DNA of 34,217 nucleotides from an uncultured Bacilli bacterium (GTDB lineage: Bacteria; Bacillota_I; Bacilli_A; RF39; UBA660), in NCBI GenBank assembly GCA_934087515.1, contig CAKOIY010000006.1, forward strand, positions 1 through 34,217, written 5' to 3'. The position numbers were made by a program, and so were the translations under genes. This document shows, one piece after another, positions 1 through 7,613 of this stretch. Under the pieces are notes generated by a model. It searched no databases. It was not told where the DNA came from and saw only the letters and a program-made list of their open reading frames with translations. Positions within the stretch are counted from its first letter, which is position 1; each line of letters begins with the position of its first letter.

Positions 1-2283
1 AAAAATACTGGAGATGCTCCAGCAAAATATGATTTAAAACTAATAAACGAAGTACCAAGTACATATACAGGAAAAGTATTAGACACAAAATATATAAAAA
101 TAGGACTAGAAATAAATGGTACAGAATATGGCCCAATGTCCTTAGAAAAAGTAAAAAATATAATAGATAGTGATATAATCTATAAAAAAGAAATGATAAA
201 CTTTAAAATGAGAATATGGCTTGATAAAACAAAAGAAAAAGATATAGAAAACCTAGAAGATTATAAAGCATTTCTAAAATTAAAGATTGAAGCTGTTCAA
301 AGACCAGAAAGCATGGATTCTGGAGTAAATACTAAAACATTTAATTATACAGGAGATGTTCAAGAATATACAGTGTCAAGAGATGGTTATTATTATATAG
401 AAATGGCTGGAGCAGGCGGAGGACAAATTAATGATACATATACAGGGGGAAAGGGTGCTAAAACTAGTGGTTATATTTATTTAAAATCTGGAGAAAAACT
501 ATATTTTAACATTGGTGGAAAAGGTTCAGGAACAACCATATCAAGTACAATAGTAGCAGGAGGTTATAACGGAGGAGGTATAGCCAAAACAGAAAGCTCA
601 TCTGCTAGTTATGCAACCTCTGGAGGTGGAGCAACCGATGTACGATTAGTCGGAGGTTCTTGGAATGATACAAAATCTTTAATTTCTAGAATAATGGTTG
701 CAGCAGGTGGTGGAGGAGCCGATAACAGCTCAGATAATGGATACAATGGTTATGGAGGAAATGGTGGAACTTTATATGGGACCAATGGAACTAGCAATCA
801 AGGAAATTATTATGGAACTGGCGGAACTCAAATATCAGGTGGGGTAAACAAAACTGGTGTAGAATCTTTTGATGGTAAGTTTGGTATAGGTGGAGGGCAA
901 ATATCCCCAACAACCTCAAATGGTGCAAACGCAGGTGCTGGAGGCGGTGGTTATTATGGTGGTGGTTCAGGAAAAGACTATCGTGGTGCAGGTGGTGGAG
1001 GTTCTTCATATATAAGCGGCTATGCTGGAGTAAACTCAGTAAAAGAATCTACAACAATTACTCATACAAATCAAACTCTACATTATAGTGGTAAATATTT
1101 CATCGGAGGAGATATGATCGAAGGACAAAACTCTGGAGACGGATATGCTAAAATATCATTTGTTGATGTAAAACCAAAAAGAAGAAACACAAAACTAAAT
1201 AATGTTAGATACATAAAAAACTGTATAAGTTATAATAGTGCAACAAGTACAAATCATTGGATAGAAATAGAGGCTATAAAAGATGGAATAAATATAGCTA
1301 AAGGCAAGACAGTAACAGGCACTACCAGTCAAAATAGTTCATATCCATATTCAAGAATAACAGACGGAGATATAACTTACTCAAACTATGCAACCCCAAC
1401 ATCAGCCTCAACCAACCAATGCGTAATAGTAGACCTAAGAGAAACCTACGACCTAGACGAAGTAGCACTTTGGAACTATTTTGGTGATCAAAGAATTTAT
1501 GCTAACAATAATTTTCAAGTTTCTAGCGATAACACAACTTGGACAAATTTATCAGAAGATGAACTATGGTACGAAACCAGTAATGGAGCAAGATATAACG
1601 CCTACACAAATCATATAAATGGTTATACAAGAAAAAATATATATGTTTGGCTAGATGGTTATGCTAATAATGGTGCAACAAGAAACAATACTACAACAAC
1701 CTGGAAAGATTTGGCACTAAGACATAACGAATTAACCCTAAGTGGTCCAACTTGGGGAGTAGACAATCTATCCTTTGATGGAAGTAATGATTATGCCTAC
1801 AAATCAAGTGGAGCAAACTTTAACATAACAAATAAACACACAATAGAAGTAGTATTAAAACCAGAAAAAAGAGATGCTTCATATCAAATGATCTTTAGTA
1901 CAGTAAATACCGGAACAGGAGTACAACAATATGGTTCCCTTTGGATAAGTAACACATACCAAATAGGATATGATTTTGGAGATTCATCATCAAAAATGTC
2001 CACAACCAGAATGGATTATACTACAAGTGATGTAGGAAAAACACTAAGTTATACAAGTACCAGAAATGATAGAACATACAAACTATATAAAAATAATTTA
2101 CTTCAAAAAAATCTAAACTTTGCCTTTGATGCTAGAACCCCAAATCCTGCAATATATGTTGGAGGACAATACAACTATTTCAAAGGAAAAATATATTCAA
2201 TAAGAGTGTATAACAATGAATTAACAGAAGAACAATTGTTACACAACTATGAATACGATAAACAAAAATTTAATCTAGAATAA
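1..2283 (+). CDS. Large surface protein, 5'-partial: TasA-like end, glycine-rich, discoidin-like and LamG-like domains
   Basis: The reading frame is open from base 1, so the gene begins upstream of the window; an in-frame ATG at 136 is internal. The first ~100 codons (NTGDAPAKYDLKL, then KMRIWLDKT) resemble the end of the TasA/camelysin-like domain that is complete in the 17252 gene. Next comes a glycine-rich domain (about 346-1165) with GGGGYYGGGSG and GAGGGGSSY runs, then a discoidin (F5/8 type C)-like domain (about 1200-1560: NHWIEIEAIKDG, a RITDGD turn, CVIVDL, then LDEVALWNY) and a LamG/concanavalin-like domain (about 1630-2262: VWLDGYANNG, LSFDGSNDYAY, GKIYSIRVYN). Both of the latter are usually carbohydrate- or matrix-binding. 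No LPxTG motif or C-terminal membrane anchor is seen, so it is probably an exported matrix or adhesion protein. The holin-like genes downstream leave a phage tail-protein origin possible. Exact ligand unknown. Confidence 0.8.
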   Translation, partial: KNTGDAPAKYDLKLINEVPSTYTGKVLDTKYIKIGLEINGTEYGPMSLEKVKNIIDSDIIYKKEMINFKMRIWLDKTKEKDIENLEDYKAFLKLKIEAVQRPESMDSGVNTKTFNYTGDVQEYTVSRDGYYYIEMAGAGGGQINDTYTGGKGAKTSGYIYLKSGEKLYFNIGGKGSGTTISSTIVAGGYNGGGIAKTESSSASYATSGGGATDVRLVGGSWNDTKSLISRIMVAAGGGGADNSSDNGYNGYGGNGGTLYGTNGTSNQGNYYGTGGTQISGGVNKTGVESFDGKFGIGGGQISPTTSNGANAGAGGGGYYGGGSGKDYRGAGGGGSSYISGYAGVNSVKESTTITHTNQTLHYSGKYFIGGDMIEGQNSGDGYAKISFVDVKPKRRNTKLNNVRYIKNCISYNSATSTNHWIEIEAIKDGINIAKGKTVTGTTSQNSSYPYSRITDGDITYSNYATPTSASTNQCVIVDLRETYDLDEVALWNYFGDQRIYANNNFQVSSDNTTWTNLSEDELWYETSNGARYNAYTNHINGYTRKNIYVWLDGYANNGATRNNTTTTWKDLALRHNELTLSGPTWGVDNLSFDGSNDYAYKSSGANFNITNKHTIEVVLKPEKRDASYQMIFSTVNTGTGVQQYGSLWISNTYQIGYDFGDSSSKMSTTRMDYTTSDVGKTLSYTSTRNDRTYKLYKNNLLQKNLNFAFDARTPNPAIYVGGQYNYFKGKIYSIRVYNNELTEEQLLHNYEYDKQKFNLE

Positions 2284-2290
2284 TAAAATA

Positions 2291-2345
2291 AAAATTAAGT
2301 ATAAAGATACATAGGTATCAGTATCAAAACTTAATTTTTTTTATT
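2291..2345 (+). terminator. Rho-independent terminator of the glycine-rich surface protein gene
   Basis: A perfect 10-bp stem pairs AAAATTAAGT (2291-2300) with ACTTAATTTT (2329-2338), followed by more T residues. A second small hairpin, GATAC/GTATC, sits in the loop. It separates the surface protein gene from the holin-like pair. Confidence 0.8.
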
Positions 2346-2382
2346 AAAGACATTTATTATAATAATAAAAACAAATTAACAA

Positions 2383-2388
2383 TATAAT
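2383..2388 (+). promoter_or_regulatory. -10 box for the holin-like pair
   Basis: TATAAT lies 16 nt before the ATG at 2405 and follows a terminator. No convincing -35 box is seen 17 nt upstream. The implied 5' leader is only about 10 nt, containing the AGGTGAT ribosome site. Confidence 0.45.
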
Positions 2389-2404
2389 ATAATAGGTGAT
2401 TAAT

Positions 2405-2707
2405 ATGATCTCATTTATAATTAATTACTGGATTGAAATACTATTTTCACTAATAGTAACAGTTATAACTCATCTATATAGAAAAATATCAAAATATATA
2501 AAAAAGATAGACACTTTAGAAAATCAAGCCTGTTCAAACTTAAAAATGCACATAGCAGAAAGATATGCTGAAATAAAGAAAAAAGATTACATAACTATGG
2601 AAGAAAAAGAACAAATAATGGAACTATATGAACTATATAAAAAATTAGAATGTTCTAACATTGCAGACGAAATGGTTAAAGAAATAAATAGTATTCCATT
2701 TAAATAA
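2405..2707 (+). CDS. Holin-like small membrane protein
   Basis: This is a 100-residue protein with one N-terminal membrane segment (residues ~3-22, MISFIINYWIEILFSLIVTV), then basic and coiled helical sequence. Its C-terminal half (YITMEEKEQIMELYELYKKL...ADEMVKEI) follows the pattern of small holin-like proteins in Firmicutes phages, where a TM segment precedes an 'IT.EE...LY..Y..L' helix. I prefer ATG 2405 over GTG 2396, because AGGTGAT (2394-2400) then serves as ribosome site at normal spacing; the GTG lies inside it. It is followed after 10 nt by a second small membrane protein, and no endolysin or other phage gene is in view. It may be a prophage remnant or a domesticated export or lysis module. 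Holin assignment rests on pattern memory, not a search. Confidence 0.5.
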   Translation: MISFIINYWIEILFSLIVTVITHLYRKISKYIKKIDTLENQACSNLKMHIAERYAEIKKKDYITMEEKEQIMELYELYKKLECSNIADEMVKEINSIPFK

Positions 2708-2717
2708 GGAGGCCTAT

Positions 2718-3071
2718 ATGGAAAACATAATTTCAGAATCATTAATAAAAATGTTATCAATAAGCATAGTCTTTTCAGTATTTGAAATGTCTCTTATTCA
2801 AAAAATAAAAATAATATTTCACTTAAAGAAAAAATACCAAGTAATTCTAATAAATTTTATTTCAACATTTACATTTGGTCCCTTATTTTTAATATGGTTT
2901 TTTAATTTAAATATAATAAACTCACTATGGGTATCATTCTTTTCATTTATTGGAGCTCCAGCACTTTATGAATCCTTAAGAAAACAAAATATAGTAAAAT
3001 ATAATCCTAAATCTCTAAAAGATATAAATAATGAATCAAATACTGATAATAATTCAAAAATAAAACACTAG
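2718..3071 (+). CDS. Small membrane protein, second of the holin-like pair
   Basis: This 117-residue protein has a strong ribosome site (AAGGAGG at 2706-2712) and starts 10 nt after the holin-like gene, so the two are co-transcribed. It has three or so hydrophobic segments (residues ~9-25, ~40-60 and ~65-83), a GAPALYE motif near residue 79, and a hydrophilic Asn/Ser/Lys tail. The layout resembles accessory membrane proteins found beside holins in some Firmicutes phages, but I do not recognise a named family. The pair could form a membrane pore or an export complex for the upstream surface protein; that is inference. It ends just before a hairpin shared with the opposing ger operon. Confidence 0.55.
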   Translation: MENIISESLIKMLSISIVFSVFEMSLIQKIKIIFHLKKKYQVILINFISTFTFGPLFLIWFFNLNIINSLWVSFFSFIGAPALYESLRKQNIVKYNPKSLKDINNESNTDNNSKIKH

Positions 3072-3100
3072 TTATTCAAAACTAACTAGTATTTTTTTTT
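3067..3100. terminator. Bidirectional terminator between the holin-like pair and the ger operon
   Basis: ACTAGTTA (3067-3074) pairs with TAACTAGT (3083-3090). A run of T follows on the plus strand (3092-3100), and A-rich sequence at 3055-3066 gives a T-rich tail on the minus strand. It can serve both convergent units. Confidence 0.75.
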
Positions 3101-4164
3101 ATAAATAAACATCTAACAAAATAAATAATCAAAATAACATAAAAGATTAAAAATACATAAGGAGCATATCTTATATACAAAAATAAACTATAATTTTTAA
3201 AACAATATATACTAACTACAGGAATTATAATAGCAATAACATAAGTAAGAATATTTTGTTTTATAGAACTTTTAATTTTAAATATATCTGAAACATTATT
3301 TTTAATAAAATATACAAAATAAGATACTTGAGCAAAAAACGCTGTTATTAAAAACACTGCAGCAAAGTTTTCTATTCGTTCAATAAAACCAAATATCTGT
3401 ACTTTTTTAAAGAGACCATATACAGGATAAGTTAAAATACTACCAAGTTCTATACCGTAAACTGAAATAATAAAAAACAGTACCATAAAAATAAGACAAG
3501 AGGCAATAATATAACCAACTAAAATCTTCCTAGAAAAATTTTTCTTATCTTTTGTAATATGCTTTAATCCCAAAATATAAAATATTGGAGATATAGAAGT
3601 AGTTAAAAATACAAAAGAACTATTCAAAATCTTTTTAAAAGGGACATCTACAAAAGGTTTTAAATTATTTAAATCTACATAAGGAATCAAAGTAAGCAAA
3701 AGAAGAACTATTACAGTAACAGAAATAATAAAAAGCAAAAATATAGTCCTAGATAAGGTTTCAATTCCTTTATTTACTACAAAAGCTAAAATTATTGAAA
3801 TAAAAATAGCAATCAAATAATAAGAACTTCTAGTAAGAAATTGACTAATTATAAAATCCATCATTAACCAAGTACTTATAAAAATAGAAAAAATTATTAG
3901 TATCAAAAGTAATATATCAAGAATATATCCAAACACTTTAAAATTCTTAATTGAAAAATCTAAAAAATTAGTATTAATCTTCTTACTGATATACATAATC
4001 ATAAAAATAGGTATAAATCCAACAACAAATGAAATTATTAGAGATAAAAGAGAAGCATTTTTAGAACTTATAAGTATTAAAGAATTAGCAAAACCAGGGA
4101 ACATTGCAAATATTAATCCAACACATATTGCCATAACTTCACCACTACTAATTTTTCCATTCAT
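3082..4164 (-). CDS. gerKB: Spore germination permease, GerAB/GerKB family
   Basis: This 360-residue polytopic protein has about ten hydrophobic segments and belongs to the GerAB spore-permease family (APC superfamily), the inner-membrane subunit that binds germinant in Ger-type receptors. The N-terminus ISSGEVMAICVGLIFAMFPG matches the family's opening helix. The start ATG at 4164 is 4 nt downstream of the gerC stop, with AGGAG (4174-4178) as ribosome site; an ATG overlapping that stop codon is out of frame. It is the last gene of the A-C-B operon, the same order as gerKA-gerKC-gerKB of B. subtilis. Family assignment is firm; the K-type name is by gene order only, and the germinant cannot be told from sequence. 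Confidence 0.88.
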   Translation of the reverse strand: MNGKISSGEVMAICVGLIFAMFPGFANSLILISSKNASLLSLIISFVVGFIPIFMIMYISKKINTNFLDFSIKNFKVFGYILDILLLILIIFSIFISTWLMMDFIISQFLTRSSYYLIAIFISIILAFVVNKGIETLSRTIFLLFIISVTVIVLLLLTLIPYVDLNNLKPFVDVPFKKILNSSFVFLTTSISPIFYILGLKHITKDKKNFSRKILVGYIIASCLIFMVLFFIISVYGIELGSILTYPVYGLFKKVQIFGFIERIENFAAVFLITAFFAQVSYFVYFIKNNVSDIFKIKSSIKQNILTYVIAIIIPVVSIYCFKNYSLFLYIRYAPYVFLIFYVILIIYFVRCLFIKKNTS

Positions 4165-4168
4165 AGTA

Positions 4169-5281
4169 TCATGCTCCTTTATTTATATTACCAAATCTAT
4201 ACATATTATTAGTTATTTTAATAGTAAATTTGGCTTCATCATAAATATTTTTATTTTTAAATTTAGAATAATCATGATAGTAATTTTTATAAATAGTATT
4301 TTTAAGTCCCAAAGTCTCTGTATTATTTTTTTTAGAATAATCAATCAAGCTATAAATATAAGACTTTAATTCTTTATTAATCTCCTTTTTTATAGCATTT
4401 TGAATTTTCTTGTCAGTTAAATTAATTTTATCACTAATTTCTATTACTTTAGAATCAATACTAATATCAATATTTACAAAAATATTATTATCTTTGATCT
4501 TTAAATCAACACTAGTCTTAGGATTATAAATAACTGCTCCAAAAACATTATTTTTATATTTACCATCTATCACAATATCATGATAATTATTATTAATAGT
4601 ATTATAAGCAATAGCTTCATCACTACTAAATGACTTAAGTAAATTTTTATTTTTAAAAGCAGCCATATTATCAATTATTACTGAAGTTGCAGTCATTCCT
4701 TTTTTATTAGTAGTTTTAACAAGGGGTACAACAGGATCAATTCCTTTTTTTAAATAAGTGCTAAGAAAATCCTCCAAAGTTAAATCATAGATAGTACCAT
4801 TTCTATTTTTGGAATCAAGTAAAACGGTTTTTAAACTCTCAACAGGAAAACGATCTTTTACTTCATTATCAGGTTTTAAAATCTTGTTAGCAGTCTCATT
4901 CTCGCAAAAAAGAACATAACTGGAAGATCTAACTTCTGGAGATCTCATAATATAATCAAATATATCATTTATTCTAGAAGCAGCCTCCTTATCAATAACA
5001 ATAAATTCTAAGTGTCCCAAATAAACATTCTTTGGATACCTAACAGAAAAGTTTCTAATAGCTTTAGCAATAGTCTTACCACTAGATTCATATATCAAAG
5101 TACTAGCAGTAGTACTACCATCATTACTACTTTTAATATCCAACACCTGAGCGGTGAGTTTAAATTCATTATTGCTATAATCAATCCCCAAAGCAGAAAC
5201 AACTGCCAAATCATTAAGTTCCGAATAACTACAACCACTAAGTAAAAAAATAGATAATCCAAGTAAAATTAATTTTTTCAT
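4169..5281 (-). CDS. gerKC: Spore germination lipoprotein, Ger(x)C family
   Basis: This 370-residue lipoprotein opens with a type II signal, MKKLILLGLSIFLLSGC, with the lipobox Cys at residue 17. The following SYSELNDLAVVSALGIDY is typical of the Ger(x)C N-terminal domain, and a C-terminal mixed domain follows. It is the lipid-anchored subunit of a germinant receptor on the outer face of the spore inner membrane and needs the A and B subunits. Its ATG overlaps the gerA stop by 4 nt (ATGA), which implies translational coupling. Length is normal for the family. Confidence 0.9.
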   Translation of the reverse strand: MKKLILLGLSIFLLSGCSYSELNDLAVVSALGIDYSNNEFKLTAQVLDIKSSNDGSTTASTLIYESSGKTIAKAIRNFSVRYPKNVYLGHLEFIVIDKEAASRINDIFDYIMRSPEVRSSSYVLFCENETANKILKPDNEVKDRFPVESLKTVLLDSKNRNGTIYDLTLEDFLSTYLKKGIDPVVPLVKTTNKKGMTATSVIIDNMAAFKNKNLLKSFSSDEAIAYNTINNNYHDIVIDGKYKNNVFGAVIYNPKTSVDLKIKDNNIFVNIDISIDSKVIEISDKINLTDKKIQNAIKKEINKELKSYIYSLIDYSKKNNTETLGLKNTIYKNYYHDYSKFKNKNIYDEAKFTIKITNNMYRFGNINKGA

Positions 5282-6708
5282 AATTTGCTCCTTGTATAAT
5301 TTTTATTTGTTAAAATAGGCATTCTTTTATTATCTTTTTCAATCTTTTCCTTAAACAAAACATTTTTTAGAAATTTTTTATTAAGGGGAATAAGAGGGTA
5401 TAAGTATGGTTTTCCAAAAGAAACCTTAGAAGTAAGTGAAGTAATAAGAAGGATACTTGCTAAAAATATACCAATAATTCCCGTAGTAGTAGCAAAAAAC
5501 ATAAAGACAATTCTCCAAACTCTAATAGCATTAACCATACTAACATTAGAAAACATAAGCGAAGAAATAGCAGAAAGAGAAATGACAATAACCATAATTG
5601 GGGATACAATACCAGCAGAAACTGCAGCATCGCCTAAAACAATTGCGCCTAAAATCGAAATAGCAGTACCAGATAAATGTGGCATCCGAATATCACTTTC
5701 ACGTAATATCTCAAAAACAAGCGTAAGCCCTAGAGCCTCAACAATCGCCGGAAAAGGAACGCCATCTCTCTGAGCAGCAAAATTAGTAAGTAAAGTAACA
5801 GGAATAGTCTCGTGATTAAAAGTAGTAATAGCAATATAAAAAGCTGGAAGAAGTATGGCAATAAAAAACGCAGAGTATCTTATTATTCTAGTAAAAGTAA
5901 CATTTATATGACTTTGATAATTATCCTCACTAGCATGAAACATATCACTAAAAAAAGTAGGAATAATTAGTAAATAAGGAGAATTTTCAGTCATAACACA
6001 AATTCTTCCCTCTAAAAGAGCAAGACATGCAGTATCAGGTCTTTCCGTAGTAGCAATAATCGGAAAAGTACCATGTTTTCCTTCAATACATTCTCTTATG
6101 TAAGTACTATCTAAAATAGCATCTATATCAATATTCTTAATTTTTTCTAAAACCTCAGAAACCAATTTTTCCTCAGCAATGTTATTCATATATAAAACAG
6201 AAACTATAGTCTTAGATTGCTTACCAATAATATTTTCCTGTATAACCAAATGATTAGATTTAACTCTTTTCCTAATAAGCCCTAAATTAGTTTGATAATT
6301 CTCTGTAAAAGCATCTTTAGGACCACTTATAGATTGTTCAGTAAGAGGTTCAGAAACACCCCTAGATAGATCTTCTCTAGTTTCAATCGCAAAAGGTTCA
6401 CCTTTCTCAAACATAAGAATAGTAAACCCAGAATTAATCTTAGTATACAAATCCTCCTTATCTTTAATATCAACTATAACATTATCAGGTATTTCACTCT
6501 CAAAATGATTATATATATTTTCTCTTGTAATTCTCTTATTAAAATTAGTAATTCGTTTCAAAATAAATTCATTAATACTATCACTTCTACTAACAGAAGT
6601 ATTAAAAATCAAAAGAATATACTTATTCTTAACCTTAACTTTTCTAAATACAATATCAGGAGAATCAGAAAAATCACTCTTTATCATCTCTATTTGCTTA
6701 TCTAGCAT
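5278..6708 (-). CDS. gerKA: Spore germination protein, GerA/GerKA family
   Basis: This 476-residue protein has a soluble N-terminal half (~1-280) and a membrane half with several helices (from about YSAFFIAILLPAFYIAI). Family hallmarks are PFPAIVEALGLTLVFEILRE, MPHLSGTAISILGAIVLGDA and AGIVSPIMVIVISL. It is the A subunit of the Ger-type nutrient receptor in the spore inner membrane. The start ATG at 6708 has AAAGGTGAT just upstream. It is the first gene of the operon; the overlap with gerC and the 4-nt gap to gerB indicate a single mRNA. Expression would be expected in the forespore; a possible forespore-type promoter is listed separately. Confidence 0.92.
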   Translation of the reverse strand: MLDKQIEMIKSDFSDSPDIVFRKVKVKNKYILLIFNTSVSRSDSINEFILKRITNFNKRITRENIYNHFESEIPDNVIVDIKDKEDLYTKINSGFTILMFEKGEPFAIETREDLSRGVSEPLTEQSISGPKDAFTENYQTNLGLIRKRVKSNHLVIQENIIGKQSKTIVSVLYMNNIAEEKLVSEVLEKIKNIDIDAILDSTYIRECIEGKHGTFPIIATTERPDTACLALLEGRICVMTENSPYLLIIPTFFSDMFHASEDNYQSHINVTFTRIIRYSAFFIAILLPAFYIAITTFNHETIPVTLLTNFAAQRDGVPFPAIVEALGLTLVFEILRESDIRMPHLSGTAISILGAIVLGDAAVSAGIVSPIMVIVISLSAISSLMFSNVSMVNAIRVWRIVFMFFATTTGIIGIFLASILLITSLTSKVSFGKPYLYPLIPLNKKFLKNVLFKEKIEKDNKRMPILTNKNYTRSKL

Positions 6709-6724
6709 ACTATCACCTTTATAT

Positions 6725-6753
6725 TATTGTGTAAAATAAATAAAAAAACATAC
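6725..6753 (-). promoter_or_regulatory. gerKA: Possible forespore-sigma (F/G) type promoter of the ger operon
   Basis: On the minus strand GTATG (6749-6753) is followed after 17 nt by CACAATA (6725-6731), 16 nt before the gerA ATG. This partly fits the known sigma-F/G pattern (-35 GxATA, -10 CATACTA; 5 of 7 at the -10). The match is imperfect and the region is A+T-rich. Confidence 0.3.
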
Positions 6754-6790
6754 TAAAATTAAAATATTAAATCATAATAATAAAAAAATT

Positions 6791-6819
6791 CTAACAAACA
6801 AGAAATTTCATGGTACAAT
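6791..6819 (+). promoter_or_regulatory. Promoter of the frame-broken mini-gene
   Basis: CTAACA (6791-6796, 4 of 6 to TTGACA), a 17-nt spacer and TACAAT (6814-6819) with an extended TG at 6811-6812 form a good vegetative promoter about 42 nt before the mini-gene ATG. Confidence 0.55.
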
Positions 6820-6860
6820 ATATTTGTCGTAATAAAGGGAAAGATAAAAAAGGAGTATTT

Positions 6861-6963
6861 ATGAAAAAAAAGAAGTAACAGTTTATATATAATAATCTTA
6901 ACAACATTATTATCAATAAACTTTATAGGATTAATAAAACAAAGAAAACTAATAAAAAACTAA
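6861..6963 (+). pseudogene. Mini membrane-peptide gene with a frame break at an A8 tract
   Basis: A good ribosome site (AAAAAGGAG, about 6847-6855) precedes ATG 6861, but as written the frame stops after five codons (MKKKK, TAA 6876). The next frame runs from 6877 to TAA 6961 and encodes NSLYIIILTTLLSINFIGLI then KQRKLIKN, a single clean membrane segment with a basic tail. Removing one A from the A8 run (6864-6871) joins the two into MKKRSNSLYIII..., about 33 residues. The unit has its own promoter and terminator, so it is a genuine small transcript. The break may be an assembly error at the homopolymer, slippage-based phase variation, or real decay. The function is unknown; size and topology recall small membrane toxins or regulators. 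Confidence 0.5.
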
Positions 6964-6965
6964 AT

Positions 6966-6996
6966 AGGACTAAAACATAAATTTTGGTTCTTTTTT
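6966..6996 (+). terminator. Terminator of the mini-gene
   Basis: AGGACTAAAA (6966-6975) pairs with TTTTGGTTCT (6982-6991), with two G-T wobbles, around a 6-nt loop and is followed by T residues to 6996. It begins 3 nt after the mini-gene's second-frame stop. Confidence 0.7.
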
Positions 6997-7010
6997 CTTA
7001 AATAAAATTC

Positions 7011-7039
7011 TTGCTTATAAAACTAAATCTTTATATAAT
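7011..7039 (+). promoter_or_regulatory. Promoter of the 145-residue protein gene
   Basis: TTGCTT (7011-7016), a 17-nt spacer and a perfect TATAAT (7034-7039) lie just after the preceding terminator. The ribosome site GGAGG follows about 35 nt later. The same TTGCTT-17-TATAAT pairing occurs at 24135. Confidence 0.65.
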
Positions 7040-7081
7040 AAAAAACAAAGAAGAAATATCATATTAAATACGGAGGAAAAA

Positions 7082-7519
7082 ATGATTAGAACAAATAATG
7101 AAAATATATATACTTTAGGACTACTATACTTATATAAATATAGTAATAAAACTTGTAGCATGATAGCAAAGGATGATTTAGATAGATTTGTGTTTGAAAT
7201 AGAAGAAGCTTTAAATAGACATAATCAAGAAAAAGATAAATTAACTTATATTGACCAGTTAATCATAGAAACACCAATATATTATGTAATAAATGATAAT
7301 CAAAAAACAGTTTATTATGTTTTAAAACCAGGTATAAATATGAAACTAGTAGAAAGAAAATTAGCATCTCTTCCGGCAGAATATTATCAAGCTTTACAAG
7401 AAGATAGCACCCTAGAGCCACTAGGACTTATAAATTACAATAATCAAATAGTTTTAAAATCAGACATTACAAAAGATAACAAAAACTCAAATAAAACTTC
7501 AGTTAGAATAAGAAAATAA
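7082..7519 (+). CDS. Hypothetical protein, 145 residues
   Basis: A clear gene: consensus promoter, strong ribosome site (CGGAGGAAAAA before ATG 7082) and codon use like the neighbours. I do not recognise the family. It is soluble with no signal or membrane segment: an N-terminal helical part rich in Tyr and Asn, a central YIDQLIIETPIYYVINDNQK strand-rich part, a PAEYYQALQED helix, and a basic, disordered tail ending RIRK. It stands alone between the mini-gene and pcrA; no terminator is evident after it, so some read-through into pcrA is possible. Confidence 0.75.
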   Translation: MIRTNNENIYTLGLLYLYKYSNKTCSMIAKDDLDRFVFEIEEALNRHNQEKDKLTYIDQLIIETPIYYVINDNQKTVYYVLKPGINMKLVERKLASLPAEYYQALQEDSTLEPLGLINYNNQIVLKSDITKDNKNSNKTSVRIRK

Positions 7520-7591
7520 TTCTCTCTCAAAAACTCCCTTCATTTTACTGACAATTGACATATTTTCCTTTAGAAAAAAATTAAAACATGA

Positions 7592-7597
7592 TATAAT
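7592..7597 (+). promoter_or_regulatory. pcrA: Extended -10 promoter of pcrA
   Basis: TATAAT preceded by TG (CATGATATAAT), with TTTAGA (7569-7574, 4 of 6 to TTGACA) 17 nt upstream. It ends 16 nt before ATG 7614, so the mRNA leader is about 10 nt. A perfect TTGACA at 7555-7560 is too far away to pair with it. Confidence 0.55.
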
Positions 7598-7613
7598 CAA
7601 ATGGGTGAAGTGT

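Noticed and set aside
791..1009. Minus-strand His/Leu-rich ORF inside the glycine-rich domain
   Set aside because: It is the antisense shadow of GGT/GGA-rich codons; no ribosome site or promoter.
2396..2404. Upstream GTG start of the holin-like gene (and similar early starts at 7605, 10679, 20794, 23230, 32268)
   Set aside because: Each lies in or before the ribosome site that properly serves the next in-frame ATG.
7555..7560. Perfect TTGACA upstream of pcrA as its -35 box
   Set aside because: It is 31 nt from the TATAAT at 7592, too far for a normal promoter, and no -10 box lies at 16-18 nt.
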